DNA from: Treponema bryantii
GTDB taxonomy: Bacteria > Spirochaetota > Spirochaetia > Treponematales > Treponemataceae
Direction of reading: 5' to 3'
DNA length: 64,000 nucleotides
NCBI RefSeq assembly: GCF_900111035.1
Contig: NZ_FOFU01000011.1
Span: 44,161-108,160, forward strand
Part shown: in pieces, positions 26,683-36,606 of the stretch
Position numbering within the stretch: position 1 is the first letter of the stretch
Layout of the letters: the number at the start of each line of letters is the position of its first letter
Position numbers and translations under genes: made by a program
Notes under the pieces: generated by a model
What the model saw: only the letters and a program-made list of their open reading frames with translations
Told to the model about the DNA's origin: nothing
The model's database searches: none

Positions 26683-27876
26683 ATGTCATCATTTACAAAA
26701 TATATTCTAAAGCATAAAGATATTCCTGTTCTCAAATTTGAATCTGATGGAGAAAATATTGTTTCCGTAGATGAGGTTTTGAACAAAGAACATCTGCCTT
26801 TAGCATTACAGAGTTTTGAAGTTGAACAAAAAACTCTTACTGATGTAATGAGAAAATGGTGGCAGGGAAGAGCAATTCCAGAGAGCAGACAAAATCTCAG
26901 CGAAGCCAGGGAAACTTTAGGGAATATCAGTATTGCATCTTTAGTAACCAAGAGTATGGGATTAAGTCTTTCAGATCATTATTGGGCACATCCAGTTGAA
27001 CTCAATCTATACTGGAAAGACGTTAATTTTTTTGAAAATGAATTTTCTGAAGATGTAGGCCGTGCTCTATTTGGTATATGGGGAAATGATGGGCACGAAA
27101 TCAATCCGATTTCTCCAGACAATACTTCTGATGGCTGGTTGAAAAAACGCTGGATTATTAATAATAATCAGAGAATTCTTGTTAAGGGTGGAACCGGTCT
27201 TGAACAGCAGGAACCATTCAATGAAGTATTAGCTACAGAGATTTGTACACGTCTAAATATTCCATGTGTAAAGTATTCATTGATTACAGAAGGATTTAAT
27301 TACTATTCTTCCTGTCAGAATTTTCTATCAAGCGATTTAGAATTTGTTCCTGCTTCGTATATTTATAATCTAAAACCATTTTCAGGGGGCTTATGGGATA
27401 AGTTTTCTCATTTTAAGGATTGCTGTACAATTGCCGGAATTAAAGATCTGGAATCAATAGAACGCGATATAACTCAAATGCTTTTTGTTGATTTTATAAT
27501 TGCAAATATCGACAGACATTGGGGCAATTTTGGTTTTATACGCAATTCAGAAACTCTGGAATGGAAAAGCCTAACTCCTGTCTTTGATTCAGGCTCTTCA
27601 ATGTTTTATAAAGTGCCTACACCTGCGTTATCAGATGTAAAAATTGTTTCATCACAATATATAACAGCAAGACCTTTTGGTTACAATCAAAAAGATCAGT
27701 TAACAATTTTGCCTGTAAAACAATATTGTAATTCATTTCCTATGGAATCCTTAAATGATATTTCTGATTGGTTTGAAAAATTATTAAAAGCCAATGATAA
27801 TATGACAGAGAAAAGGCGATTAATGTTATGCCATCTACTTAAACAGCGGGTTGAGGAAGCTGGAAAAGTAATGTAG
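26683..27876 (+). CDS. HipA-like kinase domain protein, no HipB partner
   Basis: 397 residues. The C-terminal two thirds look like the HipA kinase fold: ILVKGGTG (165-172) with the ATP lysine K168, EPFNEVLATEICTRLNIP with E181 nearby, the catalytic loop NIDRHWGNFG (275-284, D277 and N282), and FDSGSSMF (301-308) with the metal Asp D302. The N-terminal 130 residues do not look like the usual HipA N-terminal domain. No HipB-like DNA-binding gene is next to it. It is a single plus-strand gene between two minus-strand polysaccharide operons. Targets unknown. Confidence 0.75.
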   Translation: MSSFTKYILKHKDIPVLKFESDGENIVSVDEVLNKEHLPLALQSFEVEQKTLTDVMRKWWQGRAIPESRQNLSEARETLGNISIASLVTKSMGLSLSDHYWAHPVELNLYWKDVNFFENEFSEDVGRALFGIWGNDGHEINPISPDNTSDGWLKKRWIINNNQRILVKGGTGLEQQEPFNEVLATEICTRLNIPCVKYSLITEGFNYYSSCQNFLSSDLEFVPASYIYNLKPFSGGLWDKFSHFKDCCTIAGIKDLESIERDITQMLFVDFIIANIDRHWGNFGFIRNSETLEWKSLTPVFDSGSSMFYKVPTPALSDVKIVSSQYITARPFGYNQKDQLTILPVKQYCNSFPMESLNDISDWFEKLLKANDNMTEKRRLMLCHLLKQRVEEAGKVM

Positions 27877-27888
27877 AACTTAAAATCT

Positions 27889-28824
27889 CTAAATTTTTAA
27901 AAGAAATACTTTAATAAATCTGAGCCAAAATAGTTTCTTTGATGGATTTCTTACCCAATAAATATCAGAATAATTCTTTTTGAATAATGAAATTGCTTTA
28001 AAAGGATTATGTAAAAGGGCAGTGTAATATTCTTTTGATTCATTTATTGAACTTAAAAAAGCAGGATTTGAAGTCCGTTGTTCTAATTCACTTGCAAATT
28101 CAATTTTTTGTTTATATTCTTCTTTTATATTTTTTCGTTGTTGTAAAGCATTTTTTATAGATGCAATAATTTTATATTTTTTTGTAACAGTCTGGTTAGT
28201 TCCATGCTGTCTATATAATAATACTTTTTTATTTGTATATGTACATCCATTATTTATTGCTGCAATAGAAGCTGCCCACCAGTCATGATAAAGACAGCAA
28301 TCAGGTATAGGTATGATTTTGTTGGCTATGTTTTTTTTGATCATCATAGCAGTTCCCTGGGCAAAATTGCCATATAGCAGTTTCTTAAAAGTTGCTTCAT
28401 TCTGCTCTGGTAGATTAAAATTAGAAAGACATTCATATGTAGTTATATTCATTTTGTTGCCATCTTTATCAATTAAATCAGCATTTCCACACACAAGATC
28501 TTTATCTTTAATTTCATTTATGAGAATTTCAAGATGATTAATAGTCCATATGTCGTCCTGATCACAAAATGCAATATAATCACCATGGCACATAGAAATT
28601 AATTGTTCAAAGTTCTTTTTGAATCCTAGATTATTTTCATTAATAATGATTTTAATTCTTTTATCTTTTGCTGCATATTGATTTAGAATTTCAACTGTAT
28701 TATCTTTTGAACAATCGTCAGAAATTATAAGTTCAAAATCAGTATAAGTCTGTTCAAGAATAGATTCTATCTGTTCTGCTACAAATTCGGCACCATTATA
28801 TGTGGCCATTGCGATGGATATCAT
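27889..28824 (-). CDS. GT2-family glycosyltransferase
   Basis: 311-residue GT-A enzyme. ISIAMATYNGAEFVAEQIESI, SDDCSKDNT and FCDQDDIW (the DxD position) are typical of rhamnosyl- or galactofuranosyltransferase-like enzymes of O-antigen and capsule loci. It overlaps the upstream GT2 by 4 bases. The convergent HipA-like gene ends 12 bases away. Donor sugar not predictable. Confidence 0.9.
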   Translation of the reverse strand: MISIAMATYNGAEFVAEQIESILEQTYTDFELIISDDCSKDNTVEILNQYAAKDKRIKIIINENNLGFKKNFEQLISMCHGDYIAFCDQDDIWTINHLEILINEIKDKDLVCGNADLIDKDGNKMNITTYECLSNFNLPEQNEATFKKLLYGNFAQGTAMMIKKNIANKIIPIPDCCLYHDWWAASIAAINNGCTYTNKKVLLYRQHGTNQTVTKKYKIIASIKNALQQRKNIKEEYKQKIEFASELEQRTSNPAFLSSINESKEYYTALLHNPFKAISLFKKNYSDIYWVRNPSKKLFWLRFIKVFLLKI

Positions 28825-29783
28825 ATAGACCCCTTAATCTTTAGGAGTAAAGCTGTGTCTGGAATTGAAGTTGACCAGCCTTTATTTGAAACTTTTTTAA
28901 TTTTATTAGAAAGATAATAAACAGGATCCAATAAAAGCTGTAATCTGAATCTTGTGAGTTTTGAACGTGAAAAAATACAATCATAATATTTTTGAGAAAG
29001 CATTTTTTTATCTAATAAATATTGATATGTATTTTTTAGTTCATTCAATAAGATATCATGCCATTTGGAATTAACTTGTGTTGAAATACCAGATGAAGAC
29101 TCATACCATATAAAGAAATTTTCATTTGAATTATTAAAATCCATATAAGAGATTTTTTCATTATTGGCAAGCATTAAAAAAATAGAATAATCTTCAGCAT
29201 ATTTTACAAATTGAGATAAAGTTTGAATATATGATTTTATTATATCTGTGTTGTAAATTACACTGGCACCTAGAAGAGAATCTCGTCGGGCAAAATAATT
29301 TCTTTTAATAATATTTAATTTTTGCTTTTTATAAGGTCTTAAGTCTTTGGGATTTGCCAAATTATTAAATAAAGAAACTTTATTATTTTCATAACTATAA
29401 TAAGCGGTTCGTCCAAAATAAACAGAAGCCTTATTTTGTTTTATAAATTCATAAGCATTAGAAAGTGAAAAGTCACTATAGAAGAAATCGCCTGGACTTA
29501 TAGGTTTTACATATTTGCCTGAGCAGTTATTTAACCCTGAAATAAAATTCTTTACAGTCCCTTGATTTTCTTTATTATCTACTAGCTTATAATTATTAAA
29601 ATTGTGATTTTGAAAAAAGTTTTTGATGTCTTCAAAATTATTTTGTTTAGATCCATCATCTGCAATAATAATTTCAAAAGAAACGTTTTTTTGTTGAATG
29701 ATGGATAATAAAGTTTCTTTTGTTTTCGTTAAATCAGAGTTATATGTTACAAATAAAATTGATAATGTTATTTCTTCATACAT
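28821..29783 (-). CDS. GT2-family glycosyltransferase with atypical DxD site
   Basis: 320 residues. The N-terminus (ITLSILFVTYNSDLTKTKETLL) and ADDGSKQNN fit GT2. The metal-site position reads KPISPGDFFYS, so the usual D-x-D is reduced to one Asp. The protein could be inactive, use a different metal geometry, or act as a partner of the next GT2, which it overlaps by 4 bases. Very AT-rich codon use. A TATACT -10 box (29791-29796, minus strand) ends 7 bases before the ATG, with no Shine-Dalgarno. Confidence 0.8.
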   Translation of the reverse strand: MYEEITLSILFVTYNSDLTKTKETLLSIIQQKNVSFEIIIADDGSKQNNFEDIKNFFQNHNFNNYKLVDNKENQGTVKNFISGLNNCSGKYVKPISPGDFFYSDFSLSNAYEFIKQNKASVYFGRTAYYSYENNKVSLFNNLANPKDLRPYKKQKLNIIKRNYFARRDSLLGASVIYNTDIIKSYIQTLSQFVKYAEDYSIFLMLANNEKISYMDFNNSNENFFIWYESSSGISTQVNSKWHDILLNELKNTYQYLLDKKMLSQKYYDCIFSRSKLTRFRLQLLLDPVYYLSNKIKKVSNKGWSTSIPDTALLLKIKGSI

Positions 29784-30150
29784 AGTTTTTAGTATAATAT
29801 ATAAAACAAAATTAATCTTTATTTTTTTATTAACAAATGATAAACAAAACGTAAGTGATTAAAATTCATATTGTAAATCTGATGAAAAATATACGAATAA
29901 AGATTTTTCATAAAAAAATTTAAAATAATTCACCAATAGAAATATTCATTTGAACAATACAATAATTAAATGAAAATTGAATTTTTTTTGCTTCACTAGA
30001 AGTTCTAGAGCTGACATAAGTGTATTTTATAAACTTGACTACACATTACATTATAATAATGTGTAATTACAAAAATCATTAAAATATTGTGGAGAACTTC
30101 TATATTTGAATATTTAAGGTTTTAGAATCAATTAAATTATTAATCATAAT
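29784..30150. other. 367-base AT-rich intergenic gap
   Basis: No gene is seen on either strand. It holds the -10 box of the downstream GT2 at 29791-29796 and a short 8-base stem, ACACATTA (30041-30048) with TAATGTGT (30057-30064), with no U-run. The base composition is as low in G+C as the flanking genes. It separates two blocks of the glycosyltransferase array and might be a recombination joint. Confidence 0.5.
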
Positions 30151-31410
30151 TTAGTTTTTTCCCATGACGTAATCAAATGCTAATTTCATATTCTTTTTAA
30201 ACGCTGCTTGCCCAAAAAGAGAAACAGCTTTATTTCTTATATAATTATTATCAAAGGTAATATCCCCATTTAAAAAATCATTACAAGCATTCGCTAATCC
30301 TTTATAATCACTGATTGGTACAATTCTACCAATTGTATCATCAACATAATCTTCTACACCGCCACAACGTGTAGAAAAAATTGGTAATCCACTAGTAGCG
30401 GCTTCTAAAGTACAAACGGGTAAACCTTCTTCTATACTGCTTAATACAAAAGCATCACATTTATTATATAAGTGTGGTATTTCCTCTCTGGAAATGGATC
30501 GAATTAATGTCGTTTTTGATGCAATTGATAATTCTTTAACTTTTTTTTCAAATGCTTCAGTATGCGTATCATAACCGATTGATGCTCCATAACCTGCTAT
30601 AATGATTTTAAAATCTTTTTCTGCAATCTTATTTAATTCTTCCATTGCTTCAAAGAATAATGGATAATTTTTTGCTAAGTTATTTCCAGCAACAATTAAA
30701 AATGTTTTTATTGTGTGGTTGTCTTTTGATAATGTAAAATGAGATTCATCACAATAATTTCTAACAAGAAACGTTCTTGGAAGTTTTACTCGTTGGAATG
30801 CAATTTGTCTAATTTTATCATTACTAATTGCAAGAAATGCATCTGCACTTTCAATTGCATCTACTGTTGCGTCAGATAAAGTTGTTCCTGGCCAAGGAAA
30901 TGGCGCATGTTCAGCAGTAATATGTGGTACATTATAAACATCGGAAAATGTCTTTCCCAAAGTTACAAGATCTTGTGTTGTTAGTGAATATACACAATCA
31001 AAATGAGGTAAAAGTGATTTCTTGTAAAGTCTAGAGATATTTGAAAAACGTATTTTATTTTCAGATTTTAATTCAAGTTTTCCAATACCCTCTCGAATTT
31101 GACCTTTTCTTTTTTTAATTTTAAAAATAATATATGGGATTAAAAAAAATTTAACAGAAACAAATTTTAAATAATATTCTTGTAAGCCATTATCATTTTT
31201 TATAAAAGAGATAGACGGTTTTGTTTTTCCTAAAAACATAAATAAAAGATATTTAAGAAAGAAATATTTATTCTCAACAGTTCGCAATACAACAAAATTA
31301 TAATGTTCTTGAAGTATTAAAGCTTGTTCTCTAAAAAATGTTCCTTGAAATGGTTTTTCTTTAGATGGATACCAAGAAGGAATCATTAAAATTGTTTTTT
31401 TTGTTTGCAT
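30151..31410 (-). CDS. GT4-family glycosyltransferase
   Basis: 419-residue GT-B enzyme. N-terminal MIPSWYPSKEKPFQGTFFREQA is characteristic of GT4 enzymes in capsule loci. The C-terminal half has SSIEEGLPVCTLEAATSGLPIFSTRCGGVEDY with the E-x7-E motif. A GGGGA ribosome-binding sequence precedes the ATG by about 7 bases. It is the last gene of the long minus-strand operon that starts at 39.2 kb. Confidence 0.9.
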   Translation of the reverse strand: MQTKKTILMIPSWYPSKEKPFQGTFFREQALILQEHYNFVVLRTVENKYFFLKYLLFMFLGKTKPSISFIKNDNGLQEYYLKFVSVKFFLIPYIIFKIKKRKGQIREGIGKLELKSENKIRFSNISRLYKKSLLPHFDCVYSLTTQDLVTLGKTFSDVYNVPHITAEHAPFPWPGTTLSDATVDAIESADAFLAISNDKIRQIAFQRVKLPRTFLVRNYCDESHFTLSKDNHTIKTFLIVAGNNLAKNYPLFFEAMEELNKIAEKDFKIIIAGYGASIGYDTHTEAFEKKVKELSIASKTTLIRSISREEIPHLYNKCDAFVLSSIEEGLPVCTLEAATSGLPIFSTRCGGVEDYVDDTIGRIVPISDYKGLANACNDFLNGDITFDNNYIRNKAVSLFGQAAFKKNMKLAFDYVMGKN

Positions 31411-31431
31411 TGAAAATCCCCATTTAAAAAA

Positions 31432-32475
31432 TTATTTATGTAATTTACTATTTAAAAATAAGTATATTTTTCTATAAAGATAAAAAAACTTAAAGCTAAA
31501 AGTATTATTTGAATATTTTTTTCTATATGAAGTAATATAATTAAATGATAACAAATCTTTATTGTTTTCTAGAAGTACATAAATTTTATTTAATTTATTT
31601 TTTATTAAATCATCAAATTCTTTTAACTCTGAAAGAGAAACATATTTTGTAAAATCAATAAGATAATAATGGTATATAGTTGTACAACGTTCTAATAATT
31701 TTTGTTCTATATATGTTATATTAGCGTCATTAATTATATCTAAATGTGTTAGGTAATCATTTATAATTTTTTTAACGACTTTTATTTCCATCCAAATATT
31801 CTTTGCATGAGCTTCTGGACTAACTGTTTGTCCATTACGTCCAACAAGATATCTATAAACAGGTTTATTAAAATATATAAAAGTTTTAATATTTGCCATT
31901 GGAAGAAATATCCATTCCTGGTCTGTGTAAGAAATACCTTCAGACTGAAAATAATCCAATCGTTTTATATTTTCAATTTTATAGGATACAGCATGCATCG
32001 AAAAATAAGGTATTATATTACATGAAAATGAATCAATGGAATTTTCAATTTTCGTAGGAAAAGGATATTTTAGTGACCAAAAAACTTTTCCATCAGGATC
32101 TACTTCATCAAAATCAGAAATGATTAAATCAGCGTCAGTATTCTCCAAAAGAGAAATATATTCCTCAAAATTATTTGTATAAAAAGTATCATCTGCATCA
32201 AGAACTTTAACATATTTGCCATGTGCAATTTTTAACCCGGCATTTATACATGATCCATAATTTCCATTTATTTTATCAATAACAATAAAAGTCTCTGGAT
32301 ATTTTTCCTGAAAACTATGGGCAATTATTGAAGTATTATCTTTACTCCCGTCATTTATAATTAAAACTTCAATTTTAGATAAAAAACTTGGCGATACCAA
32401 CAAACTGCTACAGCATGCAGCTATATAATTTTCCATATTATATGACGGAATGATAATTGATAAAATCTTTTTCAT
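31432..32475 (-). CDS. GT2-family glycosyltransferase
   Basis: 347 residues. LSIIIPSYNMENYIAACCSSL, INDGSKDNT and KVLDADDTF (the DxD site) mark a GT2 enzyme. The C-terminal 120 residues are helical and unlike the other GTs here. It lies 11 bases after glf, so a galactofuranosyltransferase role is possible, but that is only positional inference. Confidence 0.88.
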   Translation of the reverse strand: MKKILSIIIPSYNMENYIAACCSSLLVSPSFLSKIEVLIINDGSKDNTSIIAHSFQEKYPETFIVIDKINGNYGSCINAGLKIAHGKYVKVLDADDTFYTNNFEEYISLLENTDADLIISDFDEVDPDGKVFWSLKYPFPTKIENSIDSFSCNIIPYFSMHAVSYKIENIKRLDYFQSEGISYTDQEWIFLPMANIKTFIYFNKPVYRYLVGRNGQTVSPEAHAKNIWMEIKVVKKIINDYLTHLDIINDANITYIEQKLLERCTTIYHYYLIDFTKYVSLSELKEFDDLIKNKLNKIYVLLENNKDLLSFNYITSYRKKYSNNTFSFKFFYLYRKIYLFLNSKLHK

Positions 32476-32486
32476 TTTTTCTTCTC

Positions 32487-33605
32487 CTAAATATCGTTTT
32501 CAATAGATAAAACATTGCTTATAACATCATCCATATCATAATATTTATATTCTGCTAAACGTCCACCAAAAATAATATTCTTAGAAGCTTCAGCAAGTAA
32601 TTTATATTTTTTATATAAATCATTATTTTTTGAATTATTAACAGGGTAAAATGGTTCCATTCCATCTTTCCATTCTGTAGAGTACTCACGTGTGATAATT
32701 GTAATAGGATTATTATATGTTGGATTTTCAGGTTCAAAATGTTTATGTTCAATTATACGGGTATAAGGGATTTCTGCTTCTGTATAATTTATAACGGCAT
32801 TGCCCTGATAATTCTGAATTGCTAATTTTTCTGTCTCAAAACGAACTGTACGATATTCAAGTTTTCCATATTGATAATCAAAAAATTCATCAATTTTTCC
32901 TGTAAAAACTATTTTCTTAGCGATGTTTTCAAAATAATTTCTATTTTCAAAAAAATCTGTATTTACTTTTGTTTCAATTCCGTCTAATAAAGCCTCAATA
33001 AGTTTATTATATCCACCTATTGGAATTCCTTGATAAGTATCATTGAAATAGTTATTATCAAAAGTAAATCGAACTGGAATACGTTTTATAATAAAAGAGG
33101 GCAGTTCTGTACATTTTCTTCCCCATTGTTTTTCTGTGTAACCTTTAATAAGTTTTTCATAAATATCACGACCTACTAAAGTTAATGCTTGTTCTTCTAG
33201 ATTTGCAGGATCTCTTCCATGTAACAAACATACAGCTTCTTTTTTTTGTTCTTCAATCTTTTTAATTGCTTCCTCAGGTGTTCTTACATGCCACATTTGA
33301 TAAAATGTATTCATGTTGAATGGAAGATTATATAGTTCCCCTTTATAATTTGCAACGGGAGAATTTGTATAGCGATTAAATGGTACAAAAGAATTTACAA
33401 AATTCCAAACATCTTTATTTGAGGTGTGAAATATATGAGCACCATATTTGTGTACATGAATACCGTCTATATTTTCACAATAAATATTTCCACCAAGATG
33501 TTTTCTTTTATCAATTACTAAACATTTTTTACCATGCTGTTTTGCTAGGTATGCAAATGTAGCTCCATATAAACCAGAACCAACTATAAGATAATCATAT
33601 TTCAT
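32487..33605 (-). CDS. glf: UDP-galactopyranose mutase
   Basis: FAD enzyme that converts UDP-galactopyranose to UDP-galactofuranose in the cytoplasm. The 372 residues are the family length. The N-terminal dinucleotide fold reads YLIVGSGLYGATFAYLAKQ, followed by LGGNIYCENIDGIHVHKYGAHIFHTS, a Glf signature. RYTNSPVANYKG and YTEKQWGRKCTELP also match. The surface glycan should therefore contain galactofuranose. The start overlaps the end of the flippase gene by 11 bases. Confidence 0.96.
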   Translation of the reverse strand: MKYDYLIVGSGLYGATFAYLAKQHGKKCLVIDKRKHLGGNIYCENIDGIHVHKYGAHIFHTSNKDVWNFVNSFVPFNRYTNSPVANYKGELYNLPFNMNTFYQMWHVRTPEEAIKKIEEQKKEAVCLLHGRDPANLEEQALTLVGRDIYEKLIKGYTEKQWGRKCTELPSFIIKRIPVRFTFDNNYFNDTYQGIPIGGYNKLIEALLDGIETKVNTDFFENRNYFENIAKKIVFTGKIDEFFDYQYGKLEYRTVRFETEKLAIQNYQGNAVINYTEAEIPYTRIIEHKHFEPENPTYNNPITIITREYSTEWKDGMEPFYPVNNSKNNDLYKKYKLLAEASKNIIFGGRLAEYKYYDMDDVISNVLSIENDI

Positions 33606-35046
33606 TTTTTTTCCTCTTTTGTAGTAAATCCATTAAAAGTGTATTTCTAAAAAGAATCAATACTGTTCCATAAATTATAATTCCAATAATAATAGAAATA
33701 AATAAACTTGAAATTGAATTTTGTAATGTTTCTGAAACAAAGAATACTACAATTGACATAAATATAGTTGCTATAATGCTTTGAAAAATATTTGGAAGTA
33801 TTTTATTCCAGATAAAATATTTGCGTGCAAAAATAAACTGGAAAATTGTTACTGATGATTCAGCTGTTAAGGTTGCAATTGCTGCTCCTAATGCTCCATA
33901 AATAGGAATTAAAATATAATTCAGAATAAAGTTAGAAACAGCTCCAATAAGAACAGAATATAAAGTAATTTTTTCTTTTCCTAATGGCATAAACATTTGC
34001 ACACCAATTAAATTGCTGATAGAAATAGCCAAGATAATTGGATTCATAATTTTCATTACAGGAATTGCATCTGAATATTTTAAACCACAGAAAAGTAAAA
34101 TAGTAGGTTTTGCAACTAATGAAAGTCCTATGGTGCATGGTAAAGCTAAAAGAATAGTTACATTAAAAGATTTTGATAAAAGAGATGTGAAGCTATCGTT
34201 GTCTTTCTTAGAAATATAATAGGATAAGCGAGGTAACAATACTGTAAGAGCAGATGCTATAACAGATACAACCAATTTATTAATTTTAGTAGCTGCACTA
34301 TAAAAGCCTACTTGTTCATCATTTGATAAGAAACCTAACATACTTGTATCTAATAAGGTATAAATACTTATTGCAACAGTCATAGAGAATAAAATGAAAA
34401 TAGGTTTTATGTGTTTTTTTATTTCAAGTTTAATTTTTTGGTTAATAATTATATATTTCCTTAAATGAACAAAATTACAAATGTTTGATCCTACTGATGA
34501 AAAAACTGCAATTCCAGCATATATTAATATATCATCACTTGATTTTACAAATGAAAAAAGAAGAATCATGCTTAAGATTTGAAAAATAAAAGAACGTAAA
34601 GCAATATATATAAATTCTTCTAGTGCTGTATACAGCCATTCAACTCCTATTGTAGTAAAGAGTAAAGAACAACTAAAAATTATTATTAAATTACGATATT
34701 CATGGAATTTTGGTATTAAAAAAATTGAAATGAATAATAATAGATATGCACTTATAGTAGATATTATATTAATTGTAAAGATTTCTTTAAATAATTGTGT
34801 CAGTTTTATTTTATTATCTTTTATTTTTGCAGCTTCTCTTATTCCATAAGTTGAAATTCCAAGAGCTGCTATTATTGCAAAATAATTAACAATAGATTGA
34901 GAAAAATTTACTTTTCCTAAACTAACCGGACCAAGGATTCGACTTGAATAAGGAAAAGTAATTAGAGGGAATATTAATCCTAATATTGCTCTAATTGAAT
35001 TTATTGTGGCATTAAGTTTTAAATTATTTTTGTTCTTAAACAACAT
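33595..35046 (-). CDS. Wzx-type lipid-linked oligosaccharide flippase
   Basis: 483 residues with about 12-14 hydrophobic segments and the MOP/polysaccharide-biosynthesis start FPYSSRILGPVSLGKVNFSQS. The C-terminal half has LLPRLSYYISK and IGVQMFMPLGKEKITLYS, typical of Wzx proteins. It would flip undecaprenyl-diphosphate-linked repeat units to the periplasmic side. No Wzy polymerase is visible in the window. The sequence is extremely AT-rich. Confidence 0.9.
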   Translation of the reverse strand: MLFKNKNNLKLNATINSIRAILGLIFPLITFPYSSRILGPVSLGKVNFSQSIVNYFAIIAALGISTYGIREAAKIKDNKIKLTQLFKEIFTINIISTISAYLLLFISIFLIPKFHEYRNLIIIFSCSLLFTTIGVEWLYTALEEFIYIALRSFIFQILSMILLFSFVKSSDDILIYAGIAVFSSVGSNICNFVHLRKYIIINQKIKLEIKKHIKPIFILFSMTVAISIYTLLDTSMLGFLSNDEQVGFYSAATKINKLVVSVIASALTVLLPRLSYYISKKDNDSFTSLLSKSFNVTILLALPCTIGLSLVAKPTILLFCGLKYSDAIPVMKIMNPIILAISISNLIGVQMFMPLGKEKITLYSVLIGAVSNFILNYILIPIYGALGAAIATLTAESSVTIFQFIFARKYFIWNKILPNIFQSIIATIFMSIVVFFVSETLQNSISSLFISIIIGIIIYGTVLILFRNTLLMDLLQKRKKNEI

Positions 35047-35066
35047 ATTAAAAAAAATCCAAAAGA

Positions 35067-36167
35067 TTAATAGTTATTTATTGTATCAATTATATAGTTT
35101 ACTTGTTCATCTGTTAAACATGGACTCATAGGTAAACTCAATTCTTGAGCATGAATTTTTTCTGTCATAGGCAAACAAATTGAATTCCATTTTTTATAAC
35201 ATTCCTGCTTATGAGGAGGAATAGGGTAGTGAATATTTGTTCCAATACCATTTGATTCCAAATATTTCTGAAGCTCATCACGTTGTTCACATAGAATTGG
35301 GAACAGGTGGAAAACATGCTGATTCCAATCTGAAATCTTAGGAAGAACAATCTTTGGATTTTTAATTCCTTCAATATATTTCTTTGCAACAGATTTTCTT
35401 AAGGCTACATCTTCATCAAGATGTCTGAGTTTTACATCAAGAATTGCGGCCTGAATTTCGTCTAAGCGGCTATTTCTACCGCAATACTGGAATACATATT
35501 TCTTCTGACTGCCATAGTTTGCAAGGCTATGAATCGCTTTTGCAAGCTCTACGTCGTTTGTTGTAACAGCACCTGCATCACCTAATGCACCAAGATTTTT
35601 ACCTGGATAAAAACTGTGTCCAGCGGCATCACCAATAGAACCAGTTTTTTTACCATTGAACATGCATCCATGCGCCTGTGCATTGTCTTCAATAAGTTTA
35701 AGATTATATTTTTTACAAAGTTCACCAATCTTATCTGTATATGCACACCGTCCGTATAAGTGAACTATTATAATAGCTTTTGTTTTAGCTGTAATTTTTG
35801 ATTCAATTAAAGAATCATCAATTTGATATGTATTTATATTCGGTTCTACTAAAACTGGAATAAGTCCATTTTCTGTTATAGATAAAATTGTAGCAATATA
35901 AGTATTAGCTGGAACAATAACTTCATCCCCTGGTTTCATTATTCCAAGTTCAATGTATGCGCGGAAAATCCATATGAGTGCATCTAATCCATTAGCGCAA
36001 CCTATACAATATTTTGTGCCAATGTAATGTGCATAGTCAGTTTCAAACTTTTCATTTTCTTTTCCCTGAAGATACCAGCCACTGTCTATAACTCGTAATG
36101 CTGCTTCGTGGATTTCATCTCTATATTTATTTGTCACATCTTTTAAACTTAAAAAAGGTACTTGCAT
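35067..36167 (-). CDS. DegT/DnrJ/EryC1-family sugar aminotransferase (FdtB/QdtB-like)
   Basis: 366-residue PLP enzyme that aminates a nucleotide-linked keto-sugar. It has [13 protein letters not shown] at the N-terminus, [11 protein letters not shown] (PLP ring contact), and [17 protein letters not shown] with the PLP lysine. With a FdtA/QdtA-type isomerase and a hexapeptide acetyltransferase in the same operon, the product should be dTDP-3-amino-3,6-dideoxyhexose (Fuc3N or Qui3N). An AGAGGAAAA ribosome-binding sequence lies just before the ATG. Confidence 0.9.
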   Translation of the reverse strand: MQVPFLSLKDVTNKYRDEIHEAALRVIDSGWYLQGKENEKFETDYAHYIGTKYCIGCANGLDALIWIFRAYIELGIMKPGDEVIVPANTYIATILSITENGLIPVLVEPNINTYQIDDSLIESKITAKTKAIIIVHLYGRCAYTDKIGELCKKYNLKLIEDNAQAHGCMFNGKKTGSIGDAAGHSFYPGKNLGALGDAGAVTTNDVELAKAIHSLANYGSQKKYVFQYCGRNSRLDEIQAAILDVKLRHLDEDVALRKSVAKKYIEGIKNPKIVLPKISDWNQHVFHLFPILCEQRDELQKYLESNGIGTNIHYPIPPHKQECYKKWNSICLPMTEKIHAQELSLPMSPCLTDEQVNYIIDTINNY

Positions 36168-36177
36168 TTATTTTCCT

Positions 36178-36606
36178 CTATTTTGCTTCTAAAATTCGTT
36201 CAATCGCTTGTGAGCAATCTAATGTATGATATGCTGGATAAAGAGCATGCATCATTTGTGCATTACACCTTAATGATATTGTTCTACTATCTTGTTTGGT
36301 TAAAAAATGCCAGTAACGATAAGTATATCCAATCCAAAAAAGTGATTCTGTATCATACGTTGTTCCGGTTTTAAGATCTGGTTTTTCTTCCATTACATCG
36401 TAAAGTAAATTTTCTTCTCCCATCCATTGAGTTCTGTCATAAGATAAATCAAAAAAACTTGCAGTTTTACTTTGCATATAAAAATCTATGAATTCCTGAC
36501 TTGAAAGATTTTTTTTTGCAGAAAGTTCAAACATTTTTCCTTGTACTGCACAAAGTTGGCGTTCGAATTGAGAGAGTGTATGAAGATTATTCATTGATAA
36601 TTTCAT
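36178..36606 (-). CDS. Partner protein of the DUF3990 toxin-like gene
   Basis: About 142 residues. The frame is open further upstream inside the neighbour, but GGGAGGG lies 11 bases before the ATG at 36606 (MKLSMNNLHTLSQFE), so I start there; the ATG at 36594 is a second choice. It overlaps the 3' end of the DUF3990 gene by about 20 bases. Features: SQFERQLCAVQGKMFELSAKK, RTQWMGEENLLYDV and ESLFWIGYTYRYWHFLT. I recall similar small proteins beside DUF3990 genes but no named family. Antitoxin or accessory role is inferred from position. Confidence 0.6.
   Translation of the reverse strand: MKLSMNNLHTLSQFERQLCAVQGKMFELSAKKNLSSQEFIDFYMQSKTASFFDLSYDRTQWMGEENLLYDVMEEKPDLKTGTTYDTESLFWIGYTYRYWHFLTKQDSRTISLRCNAQMMHALYPAYHTLDCSQAIERILEAK

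Noticed and set aside
30041..30064. 8-base stem in the 29.8-30.1 kb gap as a terminator or attachment site
   Set aside because: Short, AT-only stem, expected by chance in such AT-rich DNA, with no U-run.
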